53,809 bases of DNA from Caryophanales bacterium UBA6259 (GTDB lineage Bacteria; Bacillota; Bacilli; Tepidibacillales; Tepidibacillaceae), in assembly GCA_002441135.1 (NCBI GenBank), contig DJVJ01000004.1, positions 1 to 53,809 of the forward strand, read 5' to 3'. A model generated the notes under the pieces. The model saw only the letters and a program-made list of their open reading frames with translations. It did no database searches and was not told the origin of the DNA. Shown piece by piece: positions 17,356-26,836 of the stretch (its first letter is position 1; each line of letters opens with the position of its first letter). The position numbers and the translations under genes are program-made.

Positions 17356-17381
17356 GGATCGCTAAATTAGCGATCCTTTTA
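17356..17381 (+). terminator. Terminator of the molybdopterin oxidoreductase operon
   Basis: GGATCGCTAA / TTAGCGATCC (17356-17365 and 17367-17376), then TTTT. Confidence 0.85.
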
Positions 17382-17423
17382 CTGTCAATTTATTATTTTT
17401 TTATTGTAATAAGATTAAACAAA

Positions 17424-17452
17424 TTGACACCAAAAAAGATAAGGGCTAAACT
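17424..17452 (+). promoter_or_regulatory. Promoter of nhaA
   Basis: TTGACA (17424-17429), 17-bp spacer, TAAACT (17447-17452), the same hexamer pair and spacing as the infC promoter in this window. Confidence 0.7.
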
Positions 17453-17511
17453 TATTTAGTGGGTTTGAATCGTTTACAATAAATAAAAAAAGTGTATGGG
17501 AGGTTAAAGGT

Positions 17512-18696
17512 ATGAACAAAACAGTGAATTTACTAAGAGAATTTTCAATCCCTTTGATTGCTGGTGTTGTTGTTGCTTTATTATGGGCAAATTTAGAGCC
17601 ACATAGCTATCATGCATTGGTTCATAATGAAATTTTCGCAGGGAAAAATTTCCACTTTTTAGTTAATGATATTTTTATGGTGTTATTCTTTGCTATTGCA
17701 GCAGTAGAAATTACCCAGAGCTTAATGAAAGGTGGAGCGCTTAATCCATTAAAGAAAGCGGTTAATCCATTATTAGCAACATTAGGTGGGGTGCTTGGAC
17801 CAATTGGTGTTTATCTTCTTTTAAATGCAATGATTGGTGGACCTGATTTTGCAAATGGTTGGGGAATACCGACAGCAACTGATATTGCATTAGCTTGGTT
17901 AGTGGCACGTTTTGTATTTGGTACAGCACATCCTGCAGTTTCCTTCTTACTATTATTAGCAATTGCAGATGATGCGATTGGTTTAGTAATTATTGCTATT
18001 TTTTATCCAGATCCGTTACATCCAGTTGAGCCAATCTGGTTATTGGCAACATTGGCAGGGGTAGCAGCAGCATTCATCTTTAGAAAAATGAAAGTAAAAA
18101 ATTATTGGCCATATATTTTAGTTGGTGGAGTATTAAGCTGGGTAGGATTATATAATGCTCATCTTCATCCAGCATTAGCATTAGTTTTTATTATCCCGTT
18201 TTTACCTCATACACCAAAAACTCCAGGACAGCTTTTTGAAGATGATGAGGAAGATAATCATTCTACTTTAATCAAATTTGAGCATGAATGGAAAATTTTC
18301 GTAGATTTTGGTCTTTTCATGTTCGGTTTATCCAATGCCGGTGTAGAATTATCTGGAATTGGAACAGCAACTTGGTTGGTATTTATTGCATTACTTGCAG
18401 GGAAAACAATAGGTATTTTTACTCTTGGCTCTTTAGCATCATTATTTGGCTTCCCATTACCAACTGGCATGGGTAAGAAAGAATTATTCTTAGCTGGGGT
18501 TGTTGCCGCGTTAGGATTAACAGTTGCTCTTTTCGTTGCTGGCGCAGCATTTACAGACCCAATTATTCAAGGATCTGCTAAGATGGGAGCATTATTCAGT
18601 GCTTTTGTCGCTGCTATTGCACTTATTTTAGGAAAAGTGTTAAGAATTAAAAAGATCAATGGAGAAGAGGCAGCGCAAGAAAGCAAAGCTCATTAA
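17512..18696 (+). CDS. nhaA: Na+/H+ antiporter NhaA
   Basis: Membrane antiporter exporting sodium in exchange for protons. It has about 12 membrane helices in 394 residues. The ion-binding pair D153-D154 in AIADDAIGL corresponds to E. coli D163-D164, and D124 in TATDIALAW to D133. The loop PFLPHTPKTPGQLFEDDEEDN is acidic and cytoplasmic. ATG 17512 follows GGGAGG. It is a single-gene unit with its own promoter and terminator. Confidence 0.95.
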   Translation: MNKTVNLLREFSIPLIAGVVVALLWANLEPHSYHALVHNEIFAGKNFHFLVNDIFMVLFFAIAAVEITQSLMKGGALNPLKKAVNPLLATLGGVLGPIGVYLLLNAMIGGPDFANGWGIPTATDIALAWLVARFVFGTAHPAVSFLLLLAIADDAIGLVIIAIFYPDPLHPVEPIWLLATLAGVAAAFIFRKMKVKNYWPYILVGGVLSWVGLYNAHLHPALALVFIIPFLPHTPKTPGQLFEDDEEDNHSTLIKFEHEWKIFVDFGLFMFGLSNAGVELSGIGTATWLVFIALLAGKTIGIFTLGSLASLFGFPLPTGMGKKELFLAGVVAALGLTVALFVAGAAFTDPIIQGSAKMGALFSAFVAAIALILGKVLRIKKINGEEAAQESKAH

Positions 18697-18721
18697 TTTG
18701 TATATATAAAGTGAAATTTTT

Positions 18722-18759
18722 AAAGTGCTATTTCAATATTATGAGATAGCACTTTTTCT
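18722..18759 (+). terminator. Terminator after nhaA
   Basis: AAAGTGCTAT / ATAGCACTTT stem (18722-18731 and 18746-18755) and T5. Confidence 0.92.
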
Positions 18760-18871
18760 TATCTATTTACCGTAGACAAACTTCGTTATCCGAAATTGTT
18801 TTAAATTGCATAAGAATTCTGTATAATAATATTGGATATACTTATCCTATTAAAAGAGGAGGTCATACATA

Positions 18872-19945
18872 GTGGAAGATCAAACATTACAAATGTTTAA
18901 GGAATTAACAGAAGCACCTGGTGCCCCAGGAAGTGAAGCACCTGCTAGAGAAGTAATGAAGAAGTATATTGAGCCATACGCGGATGAAGTATATACTGAT
19001 AATTTAGGTTCTTTGATTGCACGTAAGGGTTCTACTGGTCCTAAGATTTTAATCGCAGGACACCTAGATGAGGTTGCTTTTATGGTAACTCGTATTACTG
19101 ATGATGGCTTTATTAAGTTTCAAGCACTAGGTGGCTGGTGGGAACAGGTAATGCTTGCTCAACGTGTTACTATCCAAACAAGAAAAGGGGAAGTAATCGG
19201 TGTAATTGGTTCTAAACCTCCACATATTCTACCTCCTGAAGCTAGGAAAAAGCCGGTAGAGAAAAAAGATATGTTTATTGATATCGGTGCTTCAAGCAAA
19301 GAGGAAGCAGAAGAATTTGGGGTAAGACCTGGAGATGCCATTATACCTGTTTCTCCATTCACCGTTTTAAAAAATCCAAATATGTTAATGGCAAAAGCGT
19401 GGGACAATCGCATTGGCTGTGCTATTGCTATTGAAGTACTAAAACGTTTAAAAGATGAGAAGCATGAGAATACCGTATACGGTGTTGGAACCGTACAAGA
19501 AGAAGTTGGAATTCGTGGTGCACAAACCTCAGTAAATATGATTCAACCAGATATCGCTTTTGCTGTTGATGTAGGTATTGCTGGAGATACACCAGGAATT
19601 AGTCCTGATGAAGCAGCAAGTAAAATGGGAAAAGGACCTCAAATTTTATTATTTGACGCAAGTATGGTACCACATCGTGGTTTAAGAGACTTTGTGATTG
19701 AAGTCGCAGAAGAAGAAAATATTCCATTCCAATATGAAGCTTTGGCAGGCGGAGGAACTGATGCTGGAAGATTCCACCTTCATGGTAAAGGTGTACCTTC
19801 TTTAGTTATTGGAGTTGCAACAAGATATATACACAGCCATGCTGGAATCTTGCATCGTGATGATTTTGAAAAAGCAGTTGAATTATTAGTTAAGGTTATA
19901 AAACGTTTAAATGAGAAAACAGTTAAAGAGTTAACCTTTAAATAA
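18872..19945 (+). CDS. M42-family glutamyl aminopeptidase-like metallopeptidase
   Basis: Cytoplasmic binuclear-metal aminopeptidase of the M42 family, 357 residues (YsdC-like by position). Metal and catalytic motifs are AGHLDEVAFMV, AWDNRIGC, GTVQEEVGIRGA (catalytic Glu pair), AVDVGIAGDTP and a C-terminal HSHAGI. Start GTG 18872 follows AGAGGAGG. The gene lies between the rplT region and sspI, as ysdC does in B. subtilis. A TATAAT at 18822 is a plausible -10 with no clear -35. Confidence 0.92.
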   Translation: MEDQTLQMFKELTEAPGAPGSEAPAREVMKKYIEPYADEVYTDNLGSLIARKGSTGPKILIAGHLDEVAFMVTRITDDGFIKFQALGGWWEQVMLAQRVTIQTRKGEVIGVIGSKPPHILPPEARKKPVEKKDMFIDIGASSKEEAEEFGVRPGDAIIPVSPFTVLKNPNMLMAKAWDNRIGCAIAIEVLKRLKDEKHENTVYGVGTVQEEVGIRGAQTSVNMIQPDIAFAVDVGIAGDTPGISPDEAASKMGKGPQILLFDASMVPHRGLRDFVIEVAEEENIPFQYEALAGGGTDAGRFHLHGKGVPSLVIGVATRYIHSHAGILHRDDFEKAVELLVKVIKRLNEKTVKELTFK

Positions 19946-19967
19946 GAAATTTTTATATTGGAACGAA

Positions 19968-20000
19968 AAATACCTCCAAATAACTAGGAGGTATTTTTTA
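19968..20000 (+). terminator. Terminator after the M42 peptidase
   Basis: AAATACCTCC / GGAGGTATTT (19968-19977 and 19987-19996) with a T6 run. Confidence 0.92.
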
Positions 20001-20097
20001 TCGGATAGAAAAGTATATAATTTTTCTATCCGAAATAAGAGCAGCTAACCTTTCGCCTACGCCAAAAAGGCTTGGCAAAAGTCAAGCTTTTCTAATT
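20001..20097. repeat. Two-hairpin intergenic element, copy 1
   Basis: Hairpin A has 12 bp (TCGGATAGAAAA / TTTTCTATCCGA, 20001-20033). The linker AATAAGAG leads to hairpin B (20043-20088), made of AGCT/AGCT, CTTT/AAAG, GCC/GGC and an apical GCC-AAAAA-GGC. A near copy lies at 26874-26972 with compensatory substitutions. Copy 1 lies between two convergent genes, so it is not a 5' leader here. The family is not recognised by me. Confidence 0.7.
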
Positions 20098-20105
20098 TCA
20101 AGCTA

Positions 20106-20309
20106 TCAAATATTTTTACTTAATGCTTTGATTAATTGTTCTTGGGTGCTATTATCAACATTTTGCCAGACCACTTCAAATAAAACGCCTAGTCCAGGTA
20201 AGGTTTTTTCTTCATGCTCTTCGATTGCAGATTCAACCATATCTTTTAATTGATCTTCTGACTTATTTTTTATATTTTGTAGTACAGCTTGCCTTAAATC
20301 TAAATCCAC
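20106..20309 (-). CDS. sspI: Small acid-soluble spore protein SspI
   Basis: Minor forespore protein of 67 residues found in Bacillus spores. It begins MDLDLRQAVLQNI and carries LPGLGVLFEVVWQN, the SspI hallmark. Start GTG (20307-20309) follows AAGGAGGAGTATAG on the minus strand. Position between the M42 peptidase and a SpoU methylase matches B. subtilis. A CATAATA (minus strand, 20351-20357) could be a SigG -10, but no good -35 is seen. Confidence 0.9.
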   Translation of the reverse strand: MDLDLRQAVLQNIKNKSEDQLKDMVESAIEEHEEKTLPGLGVLFEVVWQNVDNSTQEQLIKALSKNI

Positions 20310-20393
20310 CTATACTCCTCCTTAAAAATGGAATAGAATTACGTGTAACTTATTATGTCCATAAAGGTTTTAAACCATGAAAAAAATTAAGTG

Positions 20394-20402
20394 TGGTATA
20401 AT
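20394..20402 (+). promoter_or_regulatory. Extended -10 promoter of the first KtrA-like gene
   Basis: TGGTATAAT (20394-20402) is an extended -10 element. The -35 region is poor. The start codon is 32 bp downstream. Confidence 0.55.
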
Positions 20403-20433
20403 AAACGAAAGAATGGATGAAGGGGGAGCCCAA

Positions 20434-21102
20434 ATGGGTAAACAATTCGCAGTAATTGGTTTAGGTCGTTTTGGACAAAGTGTTGCTAAAACTTTATATA
20501 AATTAAACTATGATGTACTTGCGATTGATTCTGATGAAACCTTAGTACAAGAAAATGTTAATGAAGTAACTCATGCAGTTCAAGCGGATTCTACTGATGA
20601 AATTGCCTTAAAATCTTTAGGTATTAGAAATTTTGATGTGGTAGTTGTGGCAATTGGCCAAAATATTCAGGCCAGTATTTTGACCACGTTAATTTTAAAA
20701 GACTTAGGAATTGAAACCATTGTAGTAAAAGCACAGAATCAGTTACATGCAAAGGTTCTCTATAAAATTGGCGCCTCAAAGGTTGTTTTTCCAGAGCGTG
20801 ATATGGGACAAAGGGTAGCTCATAATTTAGTAACACCTAACATCTTAGATTATATTGAGCTTTCTGAGGACTATAGCATCGTGGAAATTATTGCAAGTGA
20901 AAAAATGGCTAATAAAAGTCTGATTGAATTAGATATTCGTGCAAAATTTGGTGTCAGTGTTATGGCACTAAAAAACAATAATGATATCAATATTGCCCCA
21001 AAGGCGACTGATTTTATAAAAAATGGGGATATAATGGTGATAGTTGGACATAATAAAGATTTAAGAAAGTTTGAGGAGTTTGTAATGAATGAAAAATCCT
21101 AA
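20434..21102 (+). CDS. TrkA/KtrA-family potassium channel regulator, paralogue 1
   Basis: Cytoplasmic RCK protein of 222 residues that gates a KtrB-type potassium transporter. The N-terminal RCK_N Rossmann fold has GLGRFGQSVA (GxGxxG) and IDSDE. A C-terminal RCK_C part follows from about residue 135. No ktrB gene is in the window. Start ATG 20434 lies behind AAGGGGGAGCC; an in-frame ATG at 20377 is rejected because it precedes the promoter. A close paralogue lies at 26991. The last 14 bp overlap the next gene. Confidence 0.88.
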   Translation: MGKQFAVIGLGRFGQSVAKTLYKLNYDVLAIDSDETLVQENVNEVTHAVQADSTDEIALKSLGIRNFDVVVVAIGQNIQASILTTLILKDLGIETIVVKAQNQLHAKVLYKIGASKVVFPERDMGQRVAHNLVTPNILDYIELSEDYSIVEIIASEKMANKSLIELDIRAKFGVSVMALKNNNDINIAPKATDFIKNGDIMVIVGHNKDLRKFEEFVMNEKS

Positions 21103-21910
21103 TACAGCTATTGAAAATATTAATTCAGTCAAAAATCCCAAAGTGAAGGCTTGGCAGAAGCTCAAAACAAAAAAAGGAAGAAATGAGCAAGGTTTTTTTC
21201 TTTTAGAGGGATTGAAATTAATTGATGAAGCTTTTAAAAATGGGCAAGAAATTTATTCATTGATGATGGATGAGAATAAACCCATGCCAGACATATTTAA
21301 CGGAATTTTGGGGTTTAATCAAAAAATAGCAATGTACTCTCTTAGTACTACTATTATTGAAAAGCTAACAGATACGGAACAACCACAGGGTTATTTTGCG
21401 ATTATTAAACAGAAGAATATCACCCATATGGACCTACTAAAAGATAATCCTTCTTTCCTACTACTCGTTGATCAAATTCAAGATCCAGGTAATCTTGGCA
21501 CAATAATTCGTTCAGGAGATGCTGCAGGTATCGAGGGTATAATTCTTGGCAATGGAACCGTTGATCTCTATAATCCTAAGGTGGTTCGTGCCGCGATGGG
21601 CTCTATCTTCCATTTGCCAATTACCTCAGGTAGTTTAGATAGCATTATACCTACCCTGAAGGAACAAGGATTCCATGTAATAGGAACAAGTCCATATGCT
21701 ACTCAATCTTACTTTGATTTGGATTTTAAACAGAAAATTGCAATTCTTGTTGGTAATGAAGCCAATGGTCTTGAAGAGAGTCGCAAAGAAAGTGTAGATA
21801 AAATGGTAAGCATTCCAATGCAAGGACAAGCAGAATCATTAAATGTGGCTATGGCAACTACACTAATTTTGTATGAGAGAGTAAGACAAAACCAAGTTTT
21901 GATAAAATAG
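21089..21910 (+). CDS. SpoU/TrmH-family RNA 2'-O-methyltransferase
   Basis: SAM-dependent methyltransferase acting on 23S rRNA or tRNA ribose. An N-terminal RNA substrate-binding domain (NSVKNPKVKAWQKL) is followed by the SPOUT fold with DQIQDPGNLGTIIRS, GNEANGL and IPMQGQAESLNVAMA, the three SpoU motifs. It is 273 residues. The position before pheS matches ysgA of B. subtilis. ATG 21089 overlaps the upstream KtrA gene and has GAGGAG inside it, so coupling is likely. The exact target nucleotide is unknown. Confidence 0.9.
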   Translation: MKNPNTAIENINSVKNPKVKAWQKLKTKKGRNEQGFFLLEGLKLIDEAFKNGQEIYSLMMDENKPMPDIFNGILGFNQKIAMYSLSTTIIEKLTDTEQPQGYFAIIKQKNITHMDLLKDNPSFLLLVDQIQDPGNLGTIIRSGDAAGIEGIILGNGTVDLYNPKVVRAAMGSIFHLPITSGSLDSIIPTLKEQGFHVIGTSPYATQSYFDLDFKQKIAILVGNEANGLEESRKESVDKMVSIPMQGQAESLNVAMATTLILYERVRQNQVLIK

Positions 21911-21912
21911 AC

Positions 21913-21942
21913 TTGAATTCATAGGTACTCCATGTTTATAAT
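21913..21942 (+). promoter_or_regulatory. Promoter of the pheST leader
   Basis: TTGAAT (21913-21918), 18-bp spacer, TATAAT (21937-21942). Confidence 0.72.
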
Positions 21943-21948
21943 AAAGAA

Positions 21949-22221
21949 TGAATTTTCATATTAAATGCTAAGATAGAGAAGAGTAAATAAGTACTTTTCT
22001 TATAGGGAGGAAATGCCATAGACTGCAAGCATTTCTAAGAAAAACTTATTGAAGTTCACTCTGGAGCAGGTCTCTGAATGTTTAGTAGGAGAACACGGGT
22101 AAAACCGTTAAATTTAGAAAGATAAAACAGATTTTGATACATAGCTTTTGTGTCATAATTGTTTTAAATTAGGGTGGTACCACGGCCTTTCGTCCCTAAA
22201 ACAGGGATGGAAGGTCTTTTT
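21949..22221 (+). ncRNA. T-box leader of pheST (tRNA-Phe-sensing)
   Basis: T-box AGGGTGGTACCACGG (22171-22185) is followed by a 14-bp terminator (22184-22197 / 22203-22216) with a T5 run. The likely specifier is TTC (22055-22057), a Phe codon followed by A. The UGGU in the T-box would pair with an ACCA tRNA end. Uncharged tRNA-Phe would favour read-through into pheS. Confidence 0.95.
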
Positions 22222-22269
22222 ATTTTGTTCGCATTATTTAAAATGAAAAATTGAAGGAGGCGTATTTTC

Positions 22270-23304
22270 ATGAAGGAAAAACTAGAGCAATTGCAAAGCT
22301 TAGCTTTACAAGAAGTAGGCCAAGCACAGACAATGCAAGAAATTAATGAAATAAAGATTAAGTATTTAGGTAAAAAAGGACCATTAACAGAAGTATTACG
22401 TGGAATGGGAGGATTAAGTGCAGAGGAAAGGCCAATTATTGGTAAATTAGCGAATGATGTTCGAGAAACCATTGGTAAGGAAATTGCAGAAAAAGAAGAA
22501 GTGCTAAAAGGGAAGGAAATGGAGCAGCAACTAAAAGCTGAACAAATTGATGTTACCCTTCCAGGAAAGCCTTCATTAAAAGGAAATCGTCATCCATTAA
22601 CCAAAATTATTGAGCAAATTGAAGATGTTTTTATTGGAATGGGTTTTGAGATTGCAGAGGGCCCAGAAGTTGAAGCGGATTACTATAATTTTGAAGCATT
22701 AAACTTACCTAAAGAGCACCCTGCAAGAGATATGCAAGATTCGTTCTATATTACTGATGAAATCTTGATGAGAACTCATACATCTCCAGTGCAAATCAGA
22801 ACGATGCTCAATAAAAATGGCGAAGTTCCAGTTAAAATCATTTGCCCTGGTAAGGTTTATAGACGAGATGATGATGATGCAACACACTCTCATCAATTTA
22901 TTCAAATTGAGGGTCTTGTTGTAGACAAAGGAATAAAAATGAGTGATTTAAAAGGAATCTTATTAAATTTTGCTCGTGAAATGTATGGAGAGGATACAAA
23001 GATTAGACTTCGACCAAGCTTTTTCCCGTTTACAGAGCCAAGTGCAGAAGTGGATGTTTCTTGTATGATGTGTGGTGGTGACGGTTGCAGGGTTTGTAAA
23101 AACACAGGATGGATAGAGATTCTTGGCGCTGGTATGGTTCATCCAAAAGTATTAGAAAATGCTGGTTATGATTCTGAAAAATATTCTGGTTTCGCTTTTG
23201 GATTAGGGATTGATCGGATTGCATTGATTAAATACGGTATTGAAGATATTCGTAATTTATATACCAATGATCTTAAATTCTTGAAACAGTTTAAACGAGT
23301 ATAG
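22270..23304 (+). CDS. pheS: Phenylalanyl-tRNA synthetase alpha subunit
   Basis: Catalytic alpha subunit of the (alpha-beta)2 enzyme, 344 residues. An N-terminal coiled-coil tRNA-binding arm (1-90) precedes the class II core: HPARDMQDSFY (motif 1-2 region), THTSPVQIR, KVYRRDDDDATHSHQFIQIEGL (motif 2) and GFAFGLGIDRIAL (motif 3). ATG 22270 follows GGAGG. It is controlled by the T-box leader and is followed 11 bp later by pheT. Confidence 0.97.
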   Translation: MKEKLEQLQSLALQEVGQAQTMQEINEIKIKYLGKKGPLTEVLRGMGGLSAEERPIIGKLANDVRETIGKEIAEKEEVLKGKEMEQQLKAEQIDVTLPGKPSLKGNRHPLTKIIEQIEDVFIGMGFEIAEGPEVEADYYNFEALNLPKEHPARDMQDSFYITDEILMRTHTSPVQIRTMLNKNGEVPVKIICPGKVYRRDDDDATHSHQFIQIEGLVVDKGIKMSDLKGILLNFAREMYGEDTKIRLRPSFFPFTEPSAEVDVSCMMCGGDGCRVCKNTGWIEILGAGMVHPKVLENAGYDSEKYSGFAFGLGIDRIALIKYGIEDIRNLYTNDLKFLKQFKRV

Positions 23305-23315
23305 GGGGTAAAAAA

Positions 23316-25733
23316 ATGAATGTATCTTATCAGTGGTTAAAAAACTATGTTGATCTTCATGATATTAGTCCACAGGAATTAGCTGAAAAATTAACCAATA
23401 GTGGAATCGCTGTTGATGTAGTAGAAAAGGTAAATGTCGCTTTAGATAAAGTGGTTGTTGGGTATGTTTTAGAAAGAGAGAGACATCCAGAAGCAGATAA
23501 ATTAAGTATTTGTAAGGTAGATGTAGGAGAAGAAGATGCGTTACAAATTATTTGCGGTGCTTCCAATGTGGATAAAGGACAAAAGGTGCCAGTTGCATTA
23601 GTTGGAGCAAAGCTTCCAGATGGAACAAAAATTAAAAAAGCAAAGCTTCGTGGCGTTGAATCCATCGGAATGATTTGTTCATCGAGTGAATTAGGAATGA
23701 ATGATAAATTACTTCCAAAACACAAAACAGAAGGAATTTTAGTGCTTCCTGAAGATTCACTGATTGGTAGTTCGATTGAACCGGTATTGGGTTTTGATGA
23801 TTACGTTCTAGAATTAGATCTTACTCCAAATCGTTCTGATTGTTTGAGCATGTTGGGTGTTGCGTATGAAGTGGCAGCGATTTTGGATCGAGATGTGCGA
23901 ATCCCTGAAAATGAAATTGGTGATGGAGTGTCTAATCAGCATCCAGTACAGATAGACATTGAAGCAGAGCAAGCATGTAAGCATTATGCTGCAAGATTGA
24001 TTAAAAACGTGCAAGTAATGGAGTCACCTCAATGGTTACAAAACCGTCTAATCGCCGCTGGAATAAGACCAATTAATAATGTGGTTGATATCACCAACTT
24101 TGTAATGCTAGAGTATGGCCAACCTTTACACGCATTTGATTATAAAAAGTTAGATCAACCAAAAATAGTTGTTCGCTTGGCAAAACCTGAGGAAAAAATA
24201 GTAACCTTAGATGATCAAGAAAGAAGCTTAGATGATCAAATGCTTTTAATTACAGATGGAGTAAAGCCGATTGCAATTGCTGGAGTAATGGGTGCTGCTA
24301 ATAGTGAGGTAACTGAGCAGACAACCGAAATCCTGCTTGAGTCTGCTTATTTTGATGGTTTTTCTGTTAGAAGGACTTCAAAAAAGTTAGGTTTACGATC
24401 CGAAGCAAGTCTCCGATTTGAAAAAGGGGTAGATCCTAATCGGATATATGGTGCACTAAACCGAGCAGCACAACTACTTAAAGAGCTAGCTGGTGGAGAA
24501 TTAGTCGATGTTATTGTGGAAGACAAAAAAGAAGTGCCATCCGATACAAGAATTTTATTGAGAACCTCCAAAGTAAATGAAATGCTAGGAACCGATCTAG
24601 AGAGTGAACAGATTAAAAGTATTATGGAGCGATTAAAATTTGGCATTGAAGAGCAGGATGGAGAATTTAATGTTGTAGTGCCAACTAGAAGACAAGATAT
24701 TTCCCGAGAAATTGACCTGATTGAAGAGGTTGCTCGATTATATGGATATGATCAAATTCCTGCAACATTACCTTATGGGGTATATGTTCAAGGTGGATTA
24801 ACACAAAAGCAAAAAATTCGTAGAGAAATAAAAAATGTATTAGAGGGCGCTGGTTTACAAGAGGTAATTTCTTATTCATTTGTCAGTGAAAAACAATTAA
24901 AAACTGTAAAAATTGAAGAGACAGACTTCCGACCAATAACACTATCAATGCCGCTAAGTGAGGAAAGAAAATATTTAAGAACTAGCATTATCCCTAATTT
25001 GTTAGAGGTAGCTCAATATAATGTGAATCATAATAATCCAGATATTCGTATTTATGAGCTTGGGACTACTTTCTTATCTAACGAAATACACCTTACAGCG
25101 CTTCCGAAAGAAAAAATGGTTATCGCGGGATTAATTACAGGTGCCCTGCCAACCTATTGGAAAAAGTCAAATGAAGCGATTGATTTCTATTATGTAAAAG
25201 GAATCCTAGAAAATCTACTAAACGAATTAGGAATCAATGATGCTGAATATCAACCAAAAGTAGTTGAGGGATTTCATCCTGGAAGAACAGCTGCGATATC
25301 TGTAGAAGGAGAAGCAATTGGTATTCTTGGTCAAATTCATCCTGAGATACAGGATCGATATGATCTAACAGAAGCTTATGCTTTTGAAGTGGATCTTACT
25401 GCTTTATGGAATCAAGTGAATACGGAGATTAATTATAAAACTTTACCAAGATATCCTGCAATGCAGCGTGATATAGCGGTTGTGGTGGATTATGATTTAG
25501 AAGTGGATAAACTTATTCGTACCATTAGAACTACTGGTGGGGAAATTTTAGAAAATCTTCAATTGTTTGATGTATATGTAAGTGAGAAGCTAGGATTAAA
25601 TAAGAAAAGCATTGCTTTCTCTTTAACCTTCAGAGACCAAGAGAAAACCTTAACTGATGAAGAAGTAACTAAAGTCTATAATAAAATTTTAGATGCTCTA
25701 GTTACAAACTATCAAGCAGAATTAAGAAAATAG
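23316..25733 (+). CDS. pheT: Phenylalanyl-tRNA synthetase beta subunit
   Basis: Beta subunit of 805 residues for tRNA binding and editing. Domains in order: B1/EMAP-like tRNA-binding domain (about 40-150, with ICGASNV), B3/B4 editing domain (LTPNRSDCLSMLGVAYE, about 170-400), B5 domain, the catalytic-like core (HPGRTAAI) and the C-terminal ferredoxin-fold anticodon-binding domain (PAMQRDIAVVVD). ATG 23316 follows AGGGGG. A 32-bp palindrome lies after the stop. Confidence 0.97.
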   Translation: MNVSYQWLKNYVDLHDISPQELAEKLTNSGIAVDVVEKVNVALDKVVVGYVLERERHPEADKLSICKVDVGEEDALQIICGASNVDKGQKVPVALVGAKLPDGTKIKKAKLRGVESIGMICSSSELGMNDKLLPKHKTEGILVLPEDSLIGSSIEPVLGFDDYVLELDLTPNRSDCLSMLGVAYEVAAILDRDVRIPENEIGDGVSNQHPVQIDIEAEQACKHYAARLIKNVQVMESPQWLQNRLIAAGIRPINNVVDITNFVMLEYGQPLHAFDYKKLDQPKIVVRLAKPEEKIVTLDDQERSLDDQMLLITDGVKPIAIAGVMGAANSEVTEQTTEILLESAYFDGFSVRRTSKKLGLRSEASLRFEKGVDPNRIYGALNRAAQLLKELAGGELVDVIVEDKKEVPSDTRILLRTSKVNEMLGTDLESEQIKSIMERLKFGIEEQDGEFNVVVPTRRQDISREIDLIEEVARLYGYDQIPATLPYGVYVQGGLTQKQKIRREIKNVLEGAGLQEVISYSFVSEKQLKTVKIEETDFRPITLSMPLSEERKYLRTSIIPNLLEVAQYNVNHNNPDIRIYELGTTFLSNEIHLTALPKEKMVIAGLITGALPTYWKKSNEAIDFYYVKGILENLLNELGINDAEYQPKVVEGFHPGRTAAISVEGEAIGILGQIHPEIQDRYDLTEAYAFEVDLTALWNQVNTEINYKTLPRYPAMQRDIAVVVDYDLEVDKLIRTIRTTGGEILENLQLFDVYVSEKLGLNKKSIAFSLTFRDQEKTLTDEEVTKVYNKILDALVTNYQAELRK

Positions 25734-25741
25734 TAGGAATT

Positions 25742-25773
25742 ATAAGGCTATTGGTTTAAACCAATAGCCTTAT
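25742..25773 (+). terminator. Palindromic hairpin after pheT, probable terminator
   Basis: A perfect 32-bp palindrome, ATAAGGCTATTGGTTT and its complement. The T run that follows is weak (GTTAACTT), so termination efficiency is uncertain. The rest of the gap up to 25947 shows no gene. Confidence 0.6.
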
Positions 25774-25947
25774 GTTAACTTAAAGAGATTATGCTATTGT
25801 ATATGTACAGGCTCTTATTTCTAAAATAGTAAAAGAATTAACGTGTGAATTCCTATATGTTATACTTATGAGAAGGAATTTAATGATTACTGACGAACTA
25901 TTTTGGATATAGATAAACTTCTTAAACTAACCCGAGGGGGAGCCTTT

Positions 25948-26223
25948 GTGAATCAAGATGACCCAAAAAACAAATTAAATGTAGTTATTTATGGGCAACA
26001 GTTTAAAATTGTTGGAAAAGCAAGCTCTAATTATATGAGAATGGTTGCTGGTCATGTCGATGATAAAATGAGACAAATTGCTGAATCAAATTCAAGGCTA
26101 GATACAGCAAAAATCGCTGTACTAACAGCCGTTAATATTGCTGACGAATATTTCCGGTTAAAGCAGGAATATGAAGAATTATTAAGATTGGTTGAAGAAG
26201 AGGAACAGGAAAAAGAAAAGTAG
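25948..26223 (+). CDS. zapA: Cell division protein ZapA
   Basis: Small FtsZ-ring stabiliser of 91 residues. The N-terminal part NKLNVVIYGQQFKIVGKASSNYM is the ZapA fold, and the C-terminal half (about 55-91) is a charged coiled coil ending in EEEEQEKEK. I choose GTG 25948 because GAGGGGGAGCC stands at correct spacing and the usual family N-terminus begins here; the open frame extends 15 codons further without a ribosome site. cvpA follows 8 bp later, as in Bacillus (yshA-yshB). Confidence 0.88.
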   Translation: MNQDDPKNKLNVVIYGQQFKIVGKASSNYMRMVAGHVDDKMRQIAESNSRLDTAKIAVLTAVNIADEYFRLKQEYEELLRLVEEEEQEKEK

Positions 26224-26231
26224 GTGATCGG

Positions 26232-26774
26232 ATGAATTTTCTCGACTTGATAATTATAGTTCTTGTTGCGGGTGCTATTCTTAGAGGCTTTCAATTAGGA
26301 TTAATTCGGCAACTTATTCATTTTTTAGGTTTTTTCATCGCTTTATTTATGGCATATCAATTTTCTAGTATGGTAACCCCATATTTGCAAAACTTAATTC
26401 CTACTCCTAGCTTTAGTCAGTCTACAATTTATCGATTTTCAGAGGCATTTCAGTTGCCTAACTTATTTTACAATGCCTTATCCTTTGTATTGGTTTTCTT
26501 AGGAACAAAATTGATATTAAATATTGGAGGAGCAATTCTTCATCAAATCGCGAGTTTACCTGGACTAGCAATTGTCAATCGTTTTTCTGGGGGTATCATT
26601 GGATTTATCCAAATGGTTTTTATTTTAATTATTCTTTTAAATGTAATTTCTGTAATGCCCAATACTTCTATTCATCAATACGTATACGGATCCCTTTTTT
26701 CAACTTACCTTTTGGAGTTTACTCCCTATTTAACAGAAACGCTTTATCATTTATGGAATGAAAGTTTCATATAA
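26232..26774 (+). CDS. CvpA-family membrane protein
   Basis: Membrane protein of 180 residues with about four to five helices. It starts MNFLDLIIIVLVAGAILRGFQLGLIRQ, the CvpA-type first helix followed by a G-R-G-x-x-x-G turn. It resembles B. subtilis YshB, which follows zapA there too. CvpA is linked to colicin V production in E. coli; its role in Firmicutes is not established. polX, usually next, is missing. Confidence 0.85.
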   Translation: MNFLDLIIIVLVAGAILRGFQLGLIRQLIHFLGFFIALFMAYQFSSMVTPYLQNLIPTPSFSQSTIYRFSEAFQLPNLFYNALSFVLVFLGTKLILNIGGAILHQIASLPGLAIVNRFSGGIIGFIQMVFILIILLNVISVMPNTSIHQYVYGSLFSTYLLEFTPYLTETLYHLWNESFI

Positions 26775-26836
26775 ACAATAGAATAATCAGTTGACTTTTC
26801 TGGTTAAAATAAAGTAAAGTACAATTTGAATAATAC

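Noticed and set aside
20001..20097. Possible c-di-AMP (ydaO-type) riboswitch, suggested by the nearby ktrA genes
   Set aside because: The conserved ydaO sequence blocks are not present and copy 1 is not in a 5' leader.
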